A DNA stretch of 38,349 nucleotides from Herbaspirillum frisingense (GCA_009914615.1 WNDX01000022.1:1-38349); one strand, 5' to 3'; shown: positions 10,110-20,890, numbered from the stretch's first letter. The notes: generated from the letters alone by a model not told the origin. Translations and numbers: made by a program.

Positions 10110-12806
10110 ATGTCAGCCCAAATCGATCAAGTTCTGGCGCAGGCCGCCAACGATCCCGATGTGATGGAAACCCAAGAGTGGCTCGACGCCCTCGAAGCAG
10201 TGATCGAAAAGGAAGGCCCGGACCGCGCACACTACCTGATGGAGCGCATGGTCGATCTGGCCCGCCGCCGCGGCGCCCACATTCCGTTCTCCAGCAATAC
10301 CGCTTACGTCAACACCATCCCGGCCGACCAGGGCGAGCACTGCCCGGGCAACCTGGAATATGAAGAGCGCCTGCGCTCCTGGATGCGCTGGAACGCCATG
10401 GCCATGGTGGTCAAGGCCAATCGCGTCGATGGCGACCTGGGTGGCCACCTGTCCTCGTTCGCCTCGCTGGCCAACATGCTGGGCATCGGCTTCAACCACT
10501 TCTGGCACGCCCCGACCGAAGAGCACGGCGGCGACCTGCTGTATATCCAGGGCCACTCCTCGCCCGGCATCTACGCCCGCGCCTTCCTGGAAGGCCGCCT
10601 GAGCGAAGATCAACTGATCCACTTCCGTCGCGAAGCCGACGGCAAGGGCCTGTCTTCGTATCCCCACCCCAAGCTGATGCCGGAATTCTGGCAGTTCCCG
10701 ACCGTCTCGATGGGCCTGGGCCCCTTGATGGCGATCTACCAGGCGCGCTTCCTGAAGTACCTGCACGCACGCGGCATCGCCAAGACCGATAACCGCAAGG
10801 TCTGGGCCTTCTGCGGCGACGGCGAAATGGACGAGCCGGAATCGATGGGCGCCATCGGCATGGCCGGCCGTGAAAAGCTGAACAACCTGGTGATCGTGGT
10901 GAACTGCAACCTGCAGCGTCTGGACGGCCCGGTGCGCGGCAACGGCAAGATCATCCAGGAACTGGAATCCGACTTCCGCGGCGCCGGCTGGAACGTGGTC
11001 AAGGTCATCTGGGGCAGCGGCTGGGACGAGCTGCTGGCCAAGGACAAGGACGGCATCCTGCAAAAGGTGATGATGGAAACCGTGGACGGTGAATATCAGA
11101 ACTACAAGGCCAAGGACGGCGCCTACGTGCGCAAGCACTTCTTCGGCAAGCACCCGGCCCTGCTGGAAATGGTCAGCAAGATGTCCGACGACGACATCTG
11201 GCGCCTGACCCGCGGCGGCCACGATCCGCACAAGATCTACGCCGCCTTCAAGGTCGCGCAGGAATCCAAGGACCAGCCGACCGTGATCCTGGCCAAGTCC
11301 ATCAAGGGCTATGGCTTCGGCAAGGCCGGCGAAGCGCGCAACACCGCGCACAACACCAAGAAGCTGGACGACGAGGCCATCAAGGCCATGCGCGACCGCT
11401 TCCAGCTGCCGATCTCGGACGCCGAACTGCCGAACATTCCGTTCTTCAAGCCGGCCGATGACACCCCGGAAATGCAATACCTGCACGAGCGCCGCAAGGC
11501 CCTGGGCGGTTACCTGCCGCAGCGCCGTCCGCAAGCCGACGAGAAGCTGGCCGTGCCCGAGCTGTCCGCCTTCCAGGCGATGCTGGAGCCGACCGCCGAA
11601 GGCCGTGAAATCTCCACCACCGCCGCCTATTCGCGCGTGCTGACCGCGCTGCTGCGCGACGGCAGCCTGGGCCCGCGCGTGGTGCCCATCATGGTCGATG
11701 AATCCCGTACCTTCGGTATGGAAGGCCTGTTCCGCCAGATCGGCATCTTCAGCCAGGTCGGCCAGTTGTACGAACCGGTCGATAAGGACCAGGTGATGTA
11801 CTACCGCGAAGACAAGGCCGGCCAGATCCTGCAGGAAGGCATCAACGAAGCGGGCGGCATGAGCTCGTGGATCGCCGCGGCGACCTCGTACTCGACCAAC
11901 AACCGCGTGATGATCCCGTTCTACACCTACTACTCGATGTTCGGTCTGCAGCGTATCGGCGACCTGGCATGGGCGGCAGGCGACATGCGCGCGCGCGGCT
12001 TCCTGATCGGCGGCACCGCCGGCCGCACCACGCTGAACGGCGAAGGCCTGCAGCACGAAGACGGCCACAGCCACGTGTTCGCCTCGGCGATCCCGAACTG
12101 CATCCCCTACGACCCGACCTTCGCCCACGAAGTCGCCGTGATCATCCATGACGGCCTGCGCCGCATGGTGGCCAACCAGGAAGACGTGTTCTACTACATC
12201 ACCGTGATGAACGAGAACTACGCGCACCCGGGCATCAAGGCCGGCCAGGAAGAGGGCATCCTGAAGGGCCTGTACCTGTTGAACGAAGGCGGCAAGAAGA
12301 ACAAGCTGCGCGTGCAACTGCTGGGTTCGGGCACCATCCTGCGCGAAGTCATCGCCGCCGCCGACCTGCTGCGCGACGACTGGAAGGTGGATGCCGACGT
12401 CTGGTCCGCACCGTCGTTCACCCTGCTGGCCCGCGACGGCCAGGACGTGGAACGCTGGAACATGCTGCACCCGGCCGACACCGCCAAGAAGAGCTACTTC
12501 GAGCAATCGCTGGAAGGCACCGACGGTCCGATCGTGGTGTCCACCGACTACATGCGCACCTACGCCGAGCAGGTCCGCGCCTTCGTGCCGAAGGGCCGCT
12601 CGTACAAGGTGCTGGGCACCGACGGCTACGGCCGTTCGGACACCCGCGCCAAGCTGCGCGAGTTCTTCGAAGTGAACCGCTACTTCGTGACCGTGGCGGC
12701 GCTGAAGTCGCTGGCCGATGAAGGCAAGATCAAGCCTGAAGTCGTGGCCGAGGCGATCGCCAAGTACGGCATCGACCCGAACAAGCCGAACCCGGTGACC
12801 CAGTAA
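10110..12806 (+). CDS. aceE: Pyruvate dehydrogenase E1 component (homodimeric)
   Basis: E1 decarboxylates pyruvate with thiamine diphosphate and transfers the acetyl group to the lipoyl domains of E2. The 898-residue product is the single-chain alpha2-type E1 of proteobacteria (E. coli 887). The thiamine diphosphate motif is clear: FCGDGEMDEPES followed by VVNCNLQRLDGPVRGN (around residues 230-270), and GGTAGRTTLNGEGLQHEDGHSH lies in the second half. The start ATG 10110 follows AGGAGA; a nearby ATG at 10105 is in another frame. It heads aceE-aceF-lpdA, all on the plus strand, with a 190-base gap to aceF that holds a strong hairpin. Confidence 0.97.
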   Translation: MSAQIDQVLAQAANDPDVMETQEWLDALEAVIEKEGPDRAHYLMERMVDLARRRGAHIPFSSNTAYVNTIPADQGEHCPGNLEYEERLRSWMRWNAMAMVVKANRVDGDLGGHLSSFASLANMLGIGFNHFWHAPTEEHGGDLLYIQGHSSPGIYARAFLEGRLSEDQLIHFRREADGKGLSSYPHPKLMPEFWQFPTVSMGLGPLMAIYQARFLKYLHARGIAKTDNRKVWAFCGDGEMDEPESMGAIGMAGREKLNNLVIVVNCNLQRLDGPVRGNGKIIQELESDFRGAGWNVVKVIWGSGWDELLAKDKDGILQKVMMETVDGEYQNYKAKDGAYVRKHFFGKHPALLEMVSKMSDDDIWRLTRGGHDPHKIYAAFKVAQESKDQPTVILAKSIKGYGFGKAGEARNTAHNTKKLDDEAIKAMRDRFQLPISDAELPNIPFFKPADDTPEMQYLHERRKALGGYLPQRRPQADEKLAVPELSAFQAMLEPTAEGREISTTAAYSRVLTALLRDGSLGPRVVPIMVDESRTFGMEGLFRQIGIFSQVGQLYEPVDKDQVMYYREDKAGQILQEGINEAGGMSSWIAAATSYSTNNRVMIPFYTYYSMFGLQRIGDLAWAAGDMRARGFLIGGTAGRTTLNGEGLQHEDGHSHVFASAIPNCIPYDPTFAHEVAVIIHDGLRRMVANQEDVFYYITVMNENYAHPGIKAGQEEGILKGLYLLNEGGKKNKLRVQLLGSGTILREVIAAADLLRDDWKVDADVWSAPSFTLLARDGQDVERWNMLHPADTAKKSYFEQSLEGTDGPIVVSTDYMRTYAEQVRAFVPKGRSYKVLGTDGYGRSDTRAKLREFFEVNRYFVTVAALKSLADEGKIKPEVVAEAIAKYGIDPNKPNPVTQ

Positions 12807-12822
12807 GTCCTCACTATCCGAC

Positions 12823-12855
12823 CATCCCCGCCTCAGCTCGCTGACCGCGGGGATG
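12823..12855 (+). other. Strong hairpin in the aceE-aceF spacer
   Basis: CATCCCCGC (12823-12831) pairs perfectly with GCGGGGATG (12847-12855), and an inner stem TCAGC/GCTGA continues it. There is no T tract after it, so it is unlikely to be a simple terminator. It could protect or punctuate the mRNA between the two genes. Confidence 0.6.
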
Positions 12856-12996
12856 TGTCGTGTAGAGCGTCAGCCGAAAAACAGGGAAGCGCAGCCCGCA
12901 TTGACTTAAGATGCGCAGTGCAAGCGGCGGCACTTCCCTTCTGCGAATACCCCATCCCGGCCCCAGGCCAGGGAATAGAACAACGGAGCGCAACAG

Positions 12997-14592
12997 ATGA
13001 GTCAAGTCGAAGTAAAAGTCCCGGACATCGGCGATTTCAAGGAAGTCGAAGTCATTGAGGTGATGGTCAAGGTCGGCGATACGATCAAGGTGGACCAGTC
13101 GCTGATCACCGTCGAATCCGACAAGGCCAGCATGGAAATCCCCTCCAGCCAGGCCGGCGTGGTCAAGGAAATCAAGGTCAAGGTCGGCGACAAGGTCGCC
13201 GAAGGTTCCTTGCTGGTGATCGTCGAAGCCGACGGCGCAGGCGCCGCGCCCGCCGCAGCTCCCGCCCAGGCTGCCGCAGCCGGCGGCACCGTCGAGATCG
13301 AAGTCCCGGACATCGGCGACTTCAAGGAAGTGGAAGTCATCGAAGTCATGGTCAAGGTGGGCGACACCGTCAAGGCCGAGCAATCGCTGCTGACCGTGGA
13401 ATCCGACAAGGCCAGCATGGAAATCCCATCCAGCCACGCCGGCGTGATCAAGGAACTGAAGATCAAGCTGGGTGACAAGGTCGCCAAGGGCAGCATCATC
13501 GCGACCCTGGAAACCACTGGCGGCGCTCCCGCCGCAGCAGCCCCCGCGGCCGCCGCCCCGGCGCCTGCGGTCGCGCCGGCCGCTGCCGCTGCACCTGCTG
13601 CCGCACCTGCCGCTGAAGCAGCGCCGGCCATCGCCACCGCTTCCGCCACCAGCACCGGCGGCAAGGCTCACGCTTCGCCGTCCGTGCGCAAGTTCGCGCG
13701 CGAACTGGGCGTGGACCTGTCGCGCGTGCCGGCCACCGGCCCCAAGGGCCGCATCCTGCAGATCGACGTGCAGAACTTCGTCAAGGGCGTGATGGCCGGT
13801 TCGACCTCGGTCGCCGCTGCGCCGGGCAAGAACGGTTCGGGCGCCGGCATGGACCTGCTGCCGTGGCCGTCGCTGGACTTCAGCAAGTTCGGCACCACCG
13901 AGCTGCAGCCGTTGTCGCGCATCAAGAAGATCAGCGGCCCCAACCTGCACCGCAACTGGGTGATGATCCCGCACGTCACGCAATTCGACGAAGCCGACGT
14001 CACCGAGCTGGAAGAATTCCGCGTCACCTCCAACGCCGCCTACGCCAAGGCCAAGTCGCCGGTCAAGCTGACCATGCTGGCGTTCGTGATCAAGGCCAGC
14101 GTCTCGGCGCTGAAGAAATTCCCGGCCTTCAATTCCTCGCTGGACGCCAAGGGCGAGAACCTGATCCTCAAGCAGTTCTACAACATCGGCTTCGCCGCCG
14201 ATACCCCGAACGGCCTGGTGGTGCCGGTGATCAAGAACGCCGACCAGAAGACCATCAGCCAGATCGCCACCGAAATGGGCGAGCTGTCGGCCCAGGCGCG
14301 CGACGGCAAGCTCAAGCCGGCCGACATGCAAGGCGCGACCTTCACCATCTCTTCGCTGGGCGGCATCGGCGGCACCGCGTTCACGCCCATCATCAATGCG
14401 CCGGAAGTGGCGATCCTGGGCCTGTCCAAGTCGATCACCAAGCCGGTGTGGGACGGCAAGGCCTTCGTGCCGCGCCTGATGCTGCCGACTTCGCTGTCCT
14501 ACGACCACCGCGTCATCGACGGCGCAATGGGCGCGCGCTTCTCGGCCTACCTGGCCGAAGTGCTGGGCGACCTGCGCAAGTCGCTGCTGTAA
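12997..14592 (+). CDS. aceF: Pyruvate dehydrogenase E2, dihydrolipoamide acetyltransferase, two lipoyl domains
   Basis: E2 forms the core of the pyruvate dehydrogenase complex and transfers acetyl groups to CoA. The 531-residue product has two lipoyl domains (about residues 3-77 and 98-172), each with the lipoylation motif SDKASMEIP (K43 and K138). An Ala/Pro-rich linker follows, then an E1/E3-binding domain starting [16 protein letters not shown], a second linker, and a catalytic domain ending with SYDHRVIDG (active-site H504). E. coli AceF has three lipoyl domains; two is common in betaproteobacteria. GGAGCG precedes ATG 12997. The next gene, lpdA, begins 80 bases later. Confidence 0.96.
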   Translation: MSQVEVKVPDIGDFKEVEVIEVMVKVGDTIKVDQSLITVESDKASMEIPSSQAGVVKEIKVKVGDKVAEGSLLVIVEADGAGAAPAAAPAQAAAAGGTVEIEVPDIGDFKEVEVIEVMVKVGDTVKAEQSLLTVESDKASMEIPSSHAGVIKELKIKLGDKVAKGSIIATLETTGGAPAAAAPAAAAPAPAVAPAAAAAPAAAPAAEAAPAIATASATSTGGKAHASPSVRKFARELGVDLSRVPATGPKGRILQIDVQNFVKGVMAGSTSVAAAPGKNGSGAGMDLLPWPSLDFSKFGTTELQPLSRIKKISGPNLHRNWVMIPHVTQFDEADVTELEEFRVTSNAAYAKAKSPVKLTMLAFVIKASVSALKKFPAFNSSLDAKGENLILKQFYNIGFAADTPNGLVVPVIKNADQKTISQIATEMGELSAQARDGKLKPADMQGATFTISSLGGIGGTAFTPIINAPEVAILGLSKSITKPVWDGKAFVPRLMLPTSLSYDHRVIDGAMGARFSAYLAEVLGDLRKSLL

Positions 14593-14672
14593 GCAGTCAC
14601 GCAATGGCGATGCGCCGCTTCGGCTGAGGCCGGGCGGCGCGGCGAACAACAGAACACTACGGAGTCAAGACA

Positions 14673-16460
14673 ATGAGTCTGAGCGAAGTCAAAGTCCCGG
14701 ATATCGGCGACTTCAAGGAAGTGGAAGTCATCGAGGTGATGGTCAAGGTCGGCGACACGATCAAGGTCGATCAGTCGCTGATCACCGTCGAGTCCGACAA
14801 GGCCAGCATGGAAATCCCGTCCTCCACGGCGGGTGTGGTCAAGGAACTGAAGGTCAAGGTCGGCGACAAGGTCGCCGAAGGCAGCGTGCTGCTGATGGTG
14901 GAAGCCTCCGGCGCCGCAGCAGCGGCTCCGGCAGCTGCGGCACCCGCACCGGCTGCTGCAGCGCCGGCCCCGGCAGCTGCGCCGGCCGCATCGGCGCCCG
15001 CAACCGCACCGGCCGCCGCCAGCTTCGGCGGCAGCGCCGACGTGCAATGCGACGTGATGGTGCTGGGCGGTGGCCCCGGCGGTTACTCGGCCGCGTTCCG
15101 CGCCGCCGACCTCGGCCTGAACACCGTGATCGTCGAGCAGGAAGCCACCCTGGGCGGCGTCTGCCTGAACGTGGGTTGCATCCCGTCCAAGGCGCTGCTG
15201 CACGTGGCCGCCGTGATTGACGAGACCGCCGCCATGGCCTCGCACGGCGTCACCTTCGGCAAGCCCGAGATCGACATCGACAAGCTGCGCGGCTACAAGG
15301 ACAAGGTCATCGGCACCATGACCGGCGGCCTGGCCGGCATGGCCAAGGCGCGCAAGGTACAGGTGGTGAACGGCAATGGCCAGTTCGCCGGCCCCAACCA
15401 TATCGAAGTCACCGCCGCCGACGGCAGCAAGAAGGTCGTGCAGTTCAAGCACGCCATCATCGCCGCCGGTTCGTCCGTGGTGAACCTGCCGTTCGTGCCG
15501 CAGGATCCGCGCATCGTGGATTCCACCGGCGCGCTCGAACTGCGCCAGGTGCCCAAGCGCATGCTGGTCATCGGCGGCGGCATCATCGGCCTGGAAATGG
15601 CGACCGTGTACTCCACGCTGGGCGCCCGCATCGACGTGGTCGAGATGATGGACGGCCTGATGCAAGGCGCCGACCGCGACATGGTCAAGGTCTGGCAGAA
15701 GTTCAACGAAAAGCGTTTCGACAACGTCATGGTCAAGACCAAGACCGTCGCCGTAGAAGCGCTGGCCGAAGGCATCAAGGTCACCTTCGAGGCAGCCGAA
15801 GCCGGCGCCAAGGCGCCCGAGCCGCAACTGTACGACCTGGTGCTGGTGGCCGTGGGCCGCAGCCCGAACGGCAAGAAGGTGTCGGCCGACAAGGCCGGCG
15901 TGATCGTCGGCGAGCGCGGCTTCATCCCGGTGGACAAACAGATGCGCACCAACGTGCCGCATATCTTCGCCATCGGCGACCTGGTGGGCCAGCCGATGCT
16001 GGCGCACAAGGCTGTGCATGAAGGCCACGTGGCGGCCGAAGCCATCGCCGGCGAGAAGAGCTTCTTCGACGCCAGCGTGATCCCCTCGGTGGCCTACACC
16101 GATCCGGAAGTGGCATGGGTCGGCGTCACCGAAGACGAAGCCAAGGCCAAAGGCATCAAGATCGAGAAGGGCCACTTCCCATGGGCCGCTTCCGGCCGCG
16201 CCGTGGCCAACGGCCGTTCGGAAGGCTTCACCAAGCTGCTGTTCGACGCCGAGACGCATCGCGTGATCGGCGGCGGCATCGTCGGCACCCATGCCGGCGA
16301 CATGATCGGCGAAGTGGCGCTGGCCATCGAGATGGGCGCGGATGCGGTCGATATCGGCAAGACCATCCACCCCCACCCGACGCTGGGTGAATCGCTGGGC
16401 ATGGCCGCGGAAGTGGCGGAAGGACATTGCACCGACTTGCCGCCGCAGCGCAAGAAGTAA
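14673..16460 (+). CDS. lpdA: Dihydrolipoyl dehydrogenase (E3) with N-terminal lipoyl domain
   Basis: E3 re-oxidises dihydrolipoyl groups with FAD and NAD. The 595-residue product is about 120 residues longer than plain E3 because it carries a lipoyl domain (residues 3-77, lipoyl-lysine K43 in SDKASMEIP) and an Ala/Pro linker. Then comes the flavoprotein part: FAD motif [12 protein letters not shown] (130-141), redox disulfide GGVCLNVGC (C164, C169), NAD motif [10 protein letters not shown], and the C-terminal catalytic dyad in HPHPTLGE (H568, E573). Such lipoyl-E3 proteins are known from betaproteobacterial pyruvate dehydrogenase clusters. Its lipoyl domain is almost the same as the first one in aceF. 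GGAG precedes the ATG; a strong terminator follows. Confidence 0.96.
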   Translation: MSLSEVKVPDIGDFKEVEVIEVMVKVGDTIKVDQSLITVESDKASMEIPSSTAGVVKELKVKVGDKVAEGSVLLMVEASGAAAAAPAAAAPAPAAAAPAPAAAPAASAPATAPAAASFGGSADVQCDVMVLGGGPGGYSAAFRAADLGLNTVIVEQEATLGGVCLNVGCIPSKALLHVAAVIDETAAMASHGVTFGKPEIDIDKLRGYKDKVIGTMTGGLAGMAKARKVQVVNGNGQFAGPNHIEVTAADGSKKVVQFKHAIIAAGSSVVNLPFVPQDPRIVDSTGALELRQVPKRMLVIGGGIIGLEMATVYSTLGARIDVVEMMDGLMQGADRDMVKVWQKFNEKRFDNVMVKTKTVAVEALAEGIKVTFEAAEAGAKAPEPQLYDLVLVAVGRSPNGKKVSADKAGVIVGERGFIPVDKQMRTNVPHIFAIGDLVGQPMLAHKAVHEGHVAAEAIAGEKSFFDASVIPSVAYTDPEVAWVGVTEDEAKAKGIKIEKGHFPWAASGRAVANGRSEGFTKLLFDAETHRVIGGGIVGTHAGDMIGEVALAIEMGADAVDIGKTIHPHPTLGESLGMAAEVAEGHCTDLPPQRKK

Positions 16461-16500
16461 GCACGGCCAAAGGCCGGCCCGGTGCATGGGCTGGCCGGAG

Positions 16501-16534
16501 AAAAGACGGCGAACCCGGGTTCGCCGTCTTTTTT
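16501..16534 (+). terminator. Intrinsic terminator after lpdA
   Basis: A perfect palindrome (16501-16516 with 16517-16532) with A run, GC-rich core and T run, 40 bases after the lpdA stop. It should work in either direction. Confidence 0.92.
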
Positions 16535-16671
16535 ATGCGCGCATGAAAAGAATAAGTATCCGTGCCGCATCTTTTTCGAGAAATCCGCGTCTCAGGACAC
16601 AGGATCGGCGCATGCGACCGGTTCCCCGGCCTTGCCATCGACAACGTATAAAAAGGGAGCGCGGATCCTTC

Positions 16672-17135
16672 ATGCACGCCAACGTCGGCAGATCATCCAT
16701 TCGTGCCATCGACCTCGGCGGCGTCGCCAAGGCCCGCATCCGGGTCGCCGCCGGCTGGACGGCGTTCCCGGTGTCGCTGGCCTTGCCGGCCTGCGACGAT
16801 TCGATCGGCGCAGCGGCCTGCCTCATGTCGCTGATCATCGGCGCCCAGATCTTCATGAGCCCTTCGCCCGAGGTGGCCTGCATGGGCGGCTTCGGCTTCG
16901 TCAACCTGGCCCTGGCGCTGTCCATCCTGCTGATGCTGCTGGTGCTGATGAGGCTGGTGCTGCCCAAGGTCATGACGGCGCGGGTCTATCTGCTGGCCAC
17001 GCTGTATGCCTTTTCCGCCATGGCGGTGACGGCAAGCAGACGCTGGGTTTGCCCGGCGTCTGGCTCTGGTGCGGCTCAGTGTTGCTGATCATGGTCGGTT
17101 TCTTCAAGGGCGTGCCGGCTCTCCCGGATCGATGA
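16672..17135 (+). pseudogene. Frameshifted small membrane protein, relative of the next gene
   Basis: The frame from ATG 16672 (MHANVGRSSIRAID) encodes a hydrophobic protein resembling the next one: VAAGWTAFPVSLALP aligns with IQAGWAAFVVSLFLP, and both have several membrane segments. After about 17020-17035 this frame loses similarity and ends as RRWVCPASGSGAAQCC at 17088. The other forward frame then supplies LGLPGVWLWCGSVLLIMVGFFK, aligning with RNPAFWVWCGASILIAAGVVK of the neighbour, and stops at 17135. One missing base (or a -1 frameshift) joins the two. The function is unknown. The ribosome site GGGAG is somewhat far from the ATG. Sequence error is an alternative. Confidence 0.6.
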
Positions 17136-17163
17136 CATCGATAAACAATTGCGAGAAAAAAAC

Positions 17164-17619
17164 ATGCAAGAAGCCGTTCCCGACACCCCGGTCGAGGTGC
17201 GCTACAAGACCGAACGCCGCCTGATCCAGGCCGGCTGGGCCGCCTTTGTGGTGTCGCTGTTCCTGCCCATGCTCAACGATGCCTCGGGCATCCTGGGCTT
17301 CGTGTACTCGCTGATCTTTCTCCTGCAGATCTTCGCCAAGCCGAACTGGGCGGGGTTCTACATGTCCAGCTTCGCGCTGGTGAACCTGGGCATGCTGGGC
17401 GCGATCCTCATGCCCATGGGGCTGAAGGGCATGACGCGACGCTGGGTGTCGATCTTCTACGTGCTGGTGATGTGCGACACCATCTCCATCGCCTTCACCA
17501 TGGAGCGCGAGTTCCTGCGCAACCCGGCGTTCTGGGTGTGGTGCGGCGCCTCCATCCTGATCGCGGCGGGCGTGGTCAAGGCCAGGATGGCCTATCTGAA
17601 GGAACAGGCGCAGGCATGA
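17164..17619 (+). CDS. Small membrane protein of unknown function
   Basis: A 151-residue protein with four likely membrane segments (about residues 24-42, 45-62, 67-95 and 100-118, with a further hydrophobic stretch at 127-143), beginning MQEAVPDTPVEVRYKTERR. I do not recognise a family. It is the intact partner of the frameshifted gene just upstream, most likely a tandem duplicate. I chose ATG 17164; a TTG start at 17149 would add five residues. Its stop codon overlaps the first bases of the following terminator. Nothing in the sequence ties it to the pyruvate dehydrogenase genes, which end with their own terminator. Confidence 0.75.
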   Translation: MQEAVPDTPVEVRYKTERRLIQAGWAAFVVSLFLPMLNDASGILGFVYSLIFLLQIFAKPNWAGFYMSSFALVNLGMLGAILMPMGLKGMTRRWVSIFYVLVMCDTISIAFTMEREFLRNPAFWVWCGASILIAAGVVKARMAYLKEQAQA

Positions 17620-17647
17620 AAAAGCCCGGATGAGGTCCGGGCTTTTT
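17619..17647. terminator. Bidirectional terminator between convergent genes
   Basis: AAAAAGCCCGGA (17619-17630) pairs with TCCGGGCTTTTT (17636-17647). It serves the plus-strand membrane protein gene and the converging minus-strand aldo/keto reductase. Confidence 0.92.
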
Positions 17648-17670
17648 CGTTTCCAGCCATGCCGGCCAGA

Positions 17671-18702
<1,032 letters not shown>

Positions 18703-18715
18703 TTGGCGTCCTTTG

Positions 18716-19189
18716 TCAGTTGGCGCCGGCGGCGTGCGCGGCCGTTGCATCGGCGGAATCGGAACGGGCCGGTTTGCGCGCGCTCTTGCGCGGCGCGGGC
18801 GCGGATTGCGCCAGGGCGTCCTTTTCCATATCGCCGTAGAGCGCGATCTTCAGATGCAGCGCGGCCAGGTTGCTTTGCAGTTCGGCCAGCGTTTGTTGTA
18901 CGGAAAGCGTGTGAGACAGCAAGATCGCCTTCCGTTCCCTGACGCTCTCCAGCGTATTGCCCAGGCGGCGCAGCTCGGCGTAGCGCAGCATCCCGCGCAC
19001 CGGCAGGCCGGTGGACTTGAGCTTGAGCAGGAAGCCTATCCAGTTCAGGTCTTCCTGCGTATAGCGCCGGTGGCTGTTGTCGCGCCGTTCGACCGGATCG
19101 AGCAGGCCGATGCGCTCGTAGTAGCGCAGGGTATGCACCGACAGGCCGGTGGCGGCGGCCACCTGGGCAATGGTCATGGAGGTCGTCAT
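18716..19189 (-). CDS. MerR family transcriptional regulator
   Basis: A 157-residue regulator with the MerR winged-helix domain at the N terminus ([31 protein letters not shown], residues 6-36, split here only by reading), a coiled-coil region at about 80-115 and a low-complexity Ala/Ser/Lys/Arg tail. MerR proteins activate promoters with long spacers by untwisting DNA. There is no cysteine in the whole protein, so thiol or metal sensing through Cys is excluded. It is co-directional with and just ahead of the aldo/keto reductase gene. The start ATG 19189 gives [12 protein letters not shown] 19177 four codons in is an alternative. Confidence 0.88.
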   Translation of the reverse strand: MTTSMTIAQVAAATGLSVHTLRYYERIGLLDPVERRDNSHRRYTQEDLNWIGFLLKLKSTGLPVRGMLRYAELRRLGNTLESVRERKAILLSHTLSVQQTLAELQSNLAALHLKIALYGDMEKDALAQSAPAPRKSARKPARSDSADATAAHAAGAN

Positions 19190-19196
19190 GGCAAGC

Positions 19197-19227
19197 AGTC
19201 TAGAAGTTAGAGAGCGCTCTAAGTCAA
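19197..19227 (-). promoter_or_regulatory. MerR-type promoter with operator
   Basis: On the minus strand TTGACT (19227-19222) and TAGACT (19202-19197) are separated by 19 bases, the over-long spacer typical of MerR-controlled promoters. Inside the spacer lies the dyad TTAGAG-agcg-CTCTAA (19207-19222). It sits just upstream of the regulator gene, implying autoregulation together with the reductase. Confidence 0.75.
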
Positions 19228-19372
19228 GCGCCTTGTCGCCATTATCGGCAACTTGGGACGGGCTTGCTGGCGACGGCGCATTGTTGCCGCTTTGACATGC
19301 TGCCTCGCACGCTGCCACCAAGTACAATGCGCGCTGCCTCTTATCATCAGCATCGCGCCGGAGAAGAACCGA

Positions 19373-20119
19373 ATGAATATCCACGCCGCCACCCAACTCC
19401 TGCTGGACGCCCGCAACAGCGGCGTGGTCCTCGACTGGCGCCGCCTGGCGGTGGGCGACGCCGCCACTGCCTACGCGGTGCAAGACGCGCAGATCCTGCG
19501 GCTGGGCCCGGTGGGCGGCTGGAAGGTGGGCAGCAAGGGCGACGGTTCGGAGCCAAGCTGCTCGCCGCTGCCGGCCTCCTGTGTGCTGCCCTCGGAGACG
19601 CTGCTGGCCGGTCCGCAATGGCGGCTGCGCGGCCTGGAAGTCGAACTGGCCTTGCGCGTGGGGCGCGACTACGATCCAGGCAATGCCATGCCGGGCAAGG
19701 AAGAATTGCTGGACGTCTTCGATGCCGTGATGCCGGCCATCGAAGTGGTGGAAACCCGGCTGGGCAAGCTGCCCTGCGACAATCCCTGGGCCGCGATGGC
19801 CGACCTGCAAAGCCATGGCGCGCTGGTCATCGGCGCGGCGCTGCCGATGCCGGCCGCGGCGCCTGATCTGCGCAAGGTGATCGCCACGCTGGCGATCGAC
19901 GGCAAGGAAACGGCGCGCACCACCGGCGGCAACCCGGCCGACCTGTGGCCCATGCTGGGCTGGCTGGCGCAGCATTGCGCGCGGCGCGGGATGCCGCTGA
20001 AGAAAGGGCAGATCGTCACCACCGGCTCCTGTACCGGCGTGCATCAAGCCCGCACCGGCACATTGGTGCAGGCAACGCTGGAAGGCGTGGGCGCGGTGTC
20101 GCTGCGCTTTCCCGGCTGA
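19373..20119 (+). CDS. 2-keto-4-pentenoate hydratase-family protein
   Basis: A 248-residue protein of the fumarylacetoacetate hydrolase-like superfamily, nearest in build to 2-keto-4-pentenoate hydratases and related decarboxylases, which act late in aromatic ring cleavage pathways. Segments such as GGWKVGSKG, LRGLEVELALRVG and VMPAIEVVETRL fit the family; metal ligands are probably E in GLEVELAL and E in IEVVETR. GGAGAAG precedes ATG 19373. It stands alone: no meta-cleavage genes are nearby, so its substrate is uncertain. It is divergent from merR and convergent with the LysE-type gene, whose stop is 9 bases away. Confidence 0.8.
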   Translation: MNIHAATQLLLDARNSGVVLDWRRLAVGDAATAYAVQDAQILRLGPVGGWKVGSKGDGSEPSCSPLPASCVLPSETLLAGPQWRLRGLEVELALRVGRDYDPGNAMPGKEELLDVFDAVMPAIEVVETRLGKLPCDNPWAAMADLQSHGALVIGAALPMPAAAPDLRKVIATLAIDGKETARTTGGNPADLWPMLGWLAQHCARRGMPLKKGQIVTTGSCTGVHQARTGTLVQATLEGVGAVSLRFPG

Positions 20120-20128
20120 TCGGGCGGG

Positions 20129-20770
20129 TCAGTTGCCGCGGCGATAGAAGGCCAGCGAACCGGCCAGCGCCAGCAGGATGGCGCCGCAGGTGCGATCCAT
20201 CCACAGGATGGCGCGGCGGCGCAGCAGGCTCACTGCGCGTGCGCCGATAGCGGCGTAGGCGAACATGATCAGGAAATCGATGGCGCCGAACAGCAGGCCG
20301 ATGGCCACGTATTGCGCCGCCTGCGGTGCTGCGCTGTCGATGAACTGCGGCAGCAGCGCCGAGCAGAACAGGTAGCCCTTGGGATTGGTGACCGCCACCA
20401 GGAAAGACTTCATGAAGACCTTGCCGGCGCCGGTTCCGGCATCATCGGCCGGCAGTGCCAGGTTCAGGCCGCCTTGCGAGCGCAGCATGCGCAAGCCGAT
20501 CCAGGCCAGGTAAGCCGCCCCCACCCATTTCACCACCGCGAACCAGAATTCCGAGGCCGCCAGCAGCGCGCCCAGGCCCACCGCGACCGAAGCCACCAGC
20601 ACGAAATCCGAAGCCAGCGCCCCCAGCATGCCGGGAATGGCGCGTCGCACGCCGAAGCGTGCACCGTTGGACAAGGCCAGCAGCACGGTCGGCCCAGGCG
20701 TGGCGATGGTGGCCAGCGCCACCAGCGAGAACAAGGCCAGGGTGGTGAGGTTGAGGCTGAAGGCGGTCAT
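20129..20770 (-). CDS. LysE/RhtB family amino acid exporter
   Basis: A 213-residue inner-membrane protein of the LysE/RhtB family, which exports amino acids or similar small molecules. It has the family opening with ATIATPGPTVLLALSNGARFGVRRAIPGMLG (residues about 20-50; contains the conserved PGP and G-rich loop), then about five further hydrophobic segments and KSFLVAVTNPKGYLFCSALLPQF, another hallmark. Length is typical (about 205-215). ATG 20770 follows GGGAGACCCG. The substrate cannot be deduced. Confidence 0.9.
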   Translation of the reverse strand: MTAFSLNLTTLALFSLVALATIATPGPTVLLALSNGARFGVRRAIPGMLGALASDFVLVASVAVGLGALLAASEFWFAVVKWVGAAYLAWIGLRMLRSQGGLNLALPADDAGTGAGKVFMKSFLVAVTNPKGYLFCSALLPQFIDSAAPQAAQYVAIGLLFGAIDFLIMFAYAAIGARAVSLLRRRAILWMDRTCGAILLALAGSLAFYRRGN

Positions 20771-20890
20771 CGGGTCTCCCTGGCGGCTGGTGGGGCGGTG
20801 TATTGGAATGTCGGCGATCGGTCAGCGGCAGGATGCGCCGCTGAAATGGTGAAGGCCCGCAAGAGCCTTCATCCGGATGCCGCATTATGT

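Noticed and set aside
9583-10230. Minus-strand frame between gshA and aceE
   Set aside because: No ribosome site, no recognisable product, and it overlaps the probable aceE promoter and start.
10113-12506. A 797-residue open frame on the minus strand
   Set aside because: It is the antisense of aceE, a typical GC-rich shadow.
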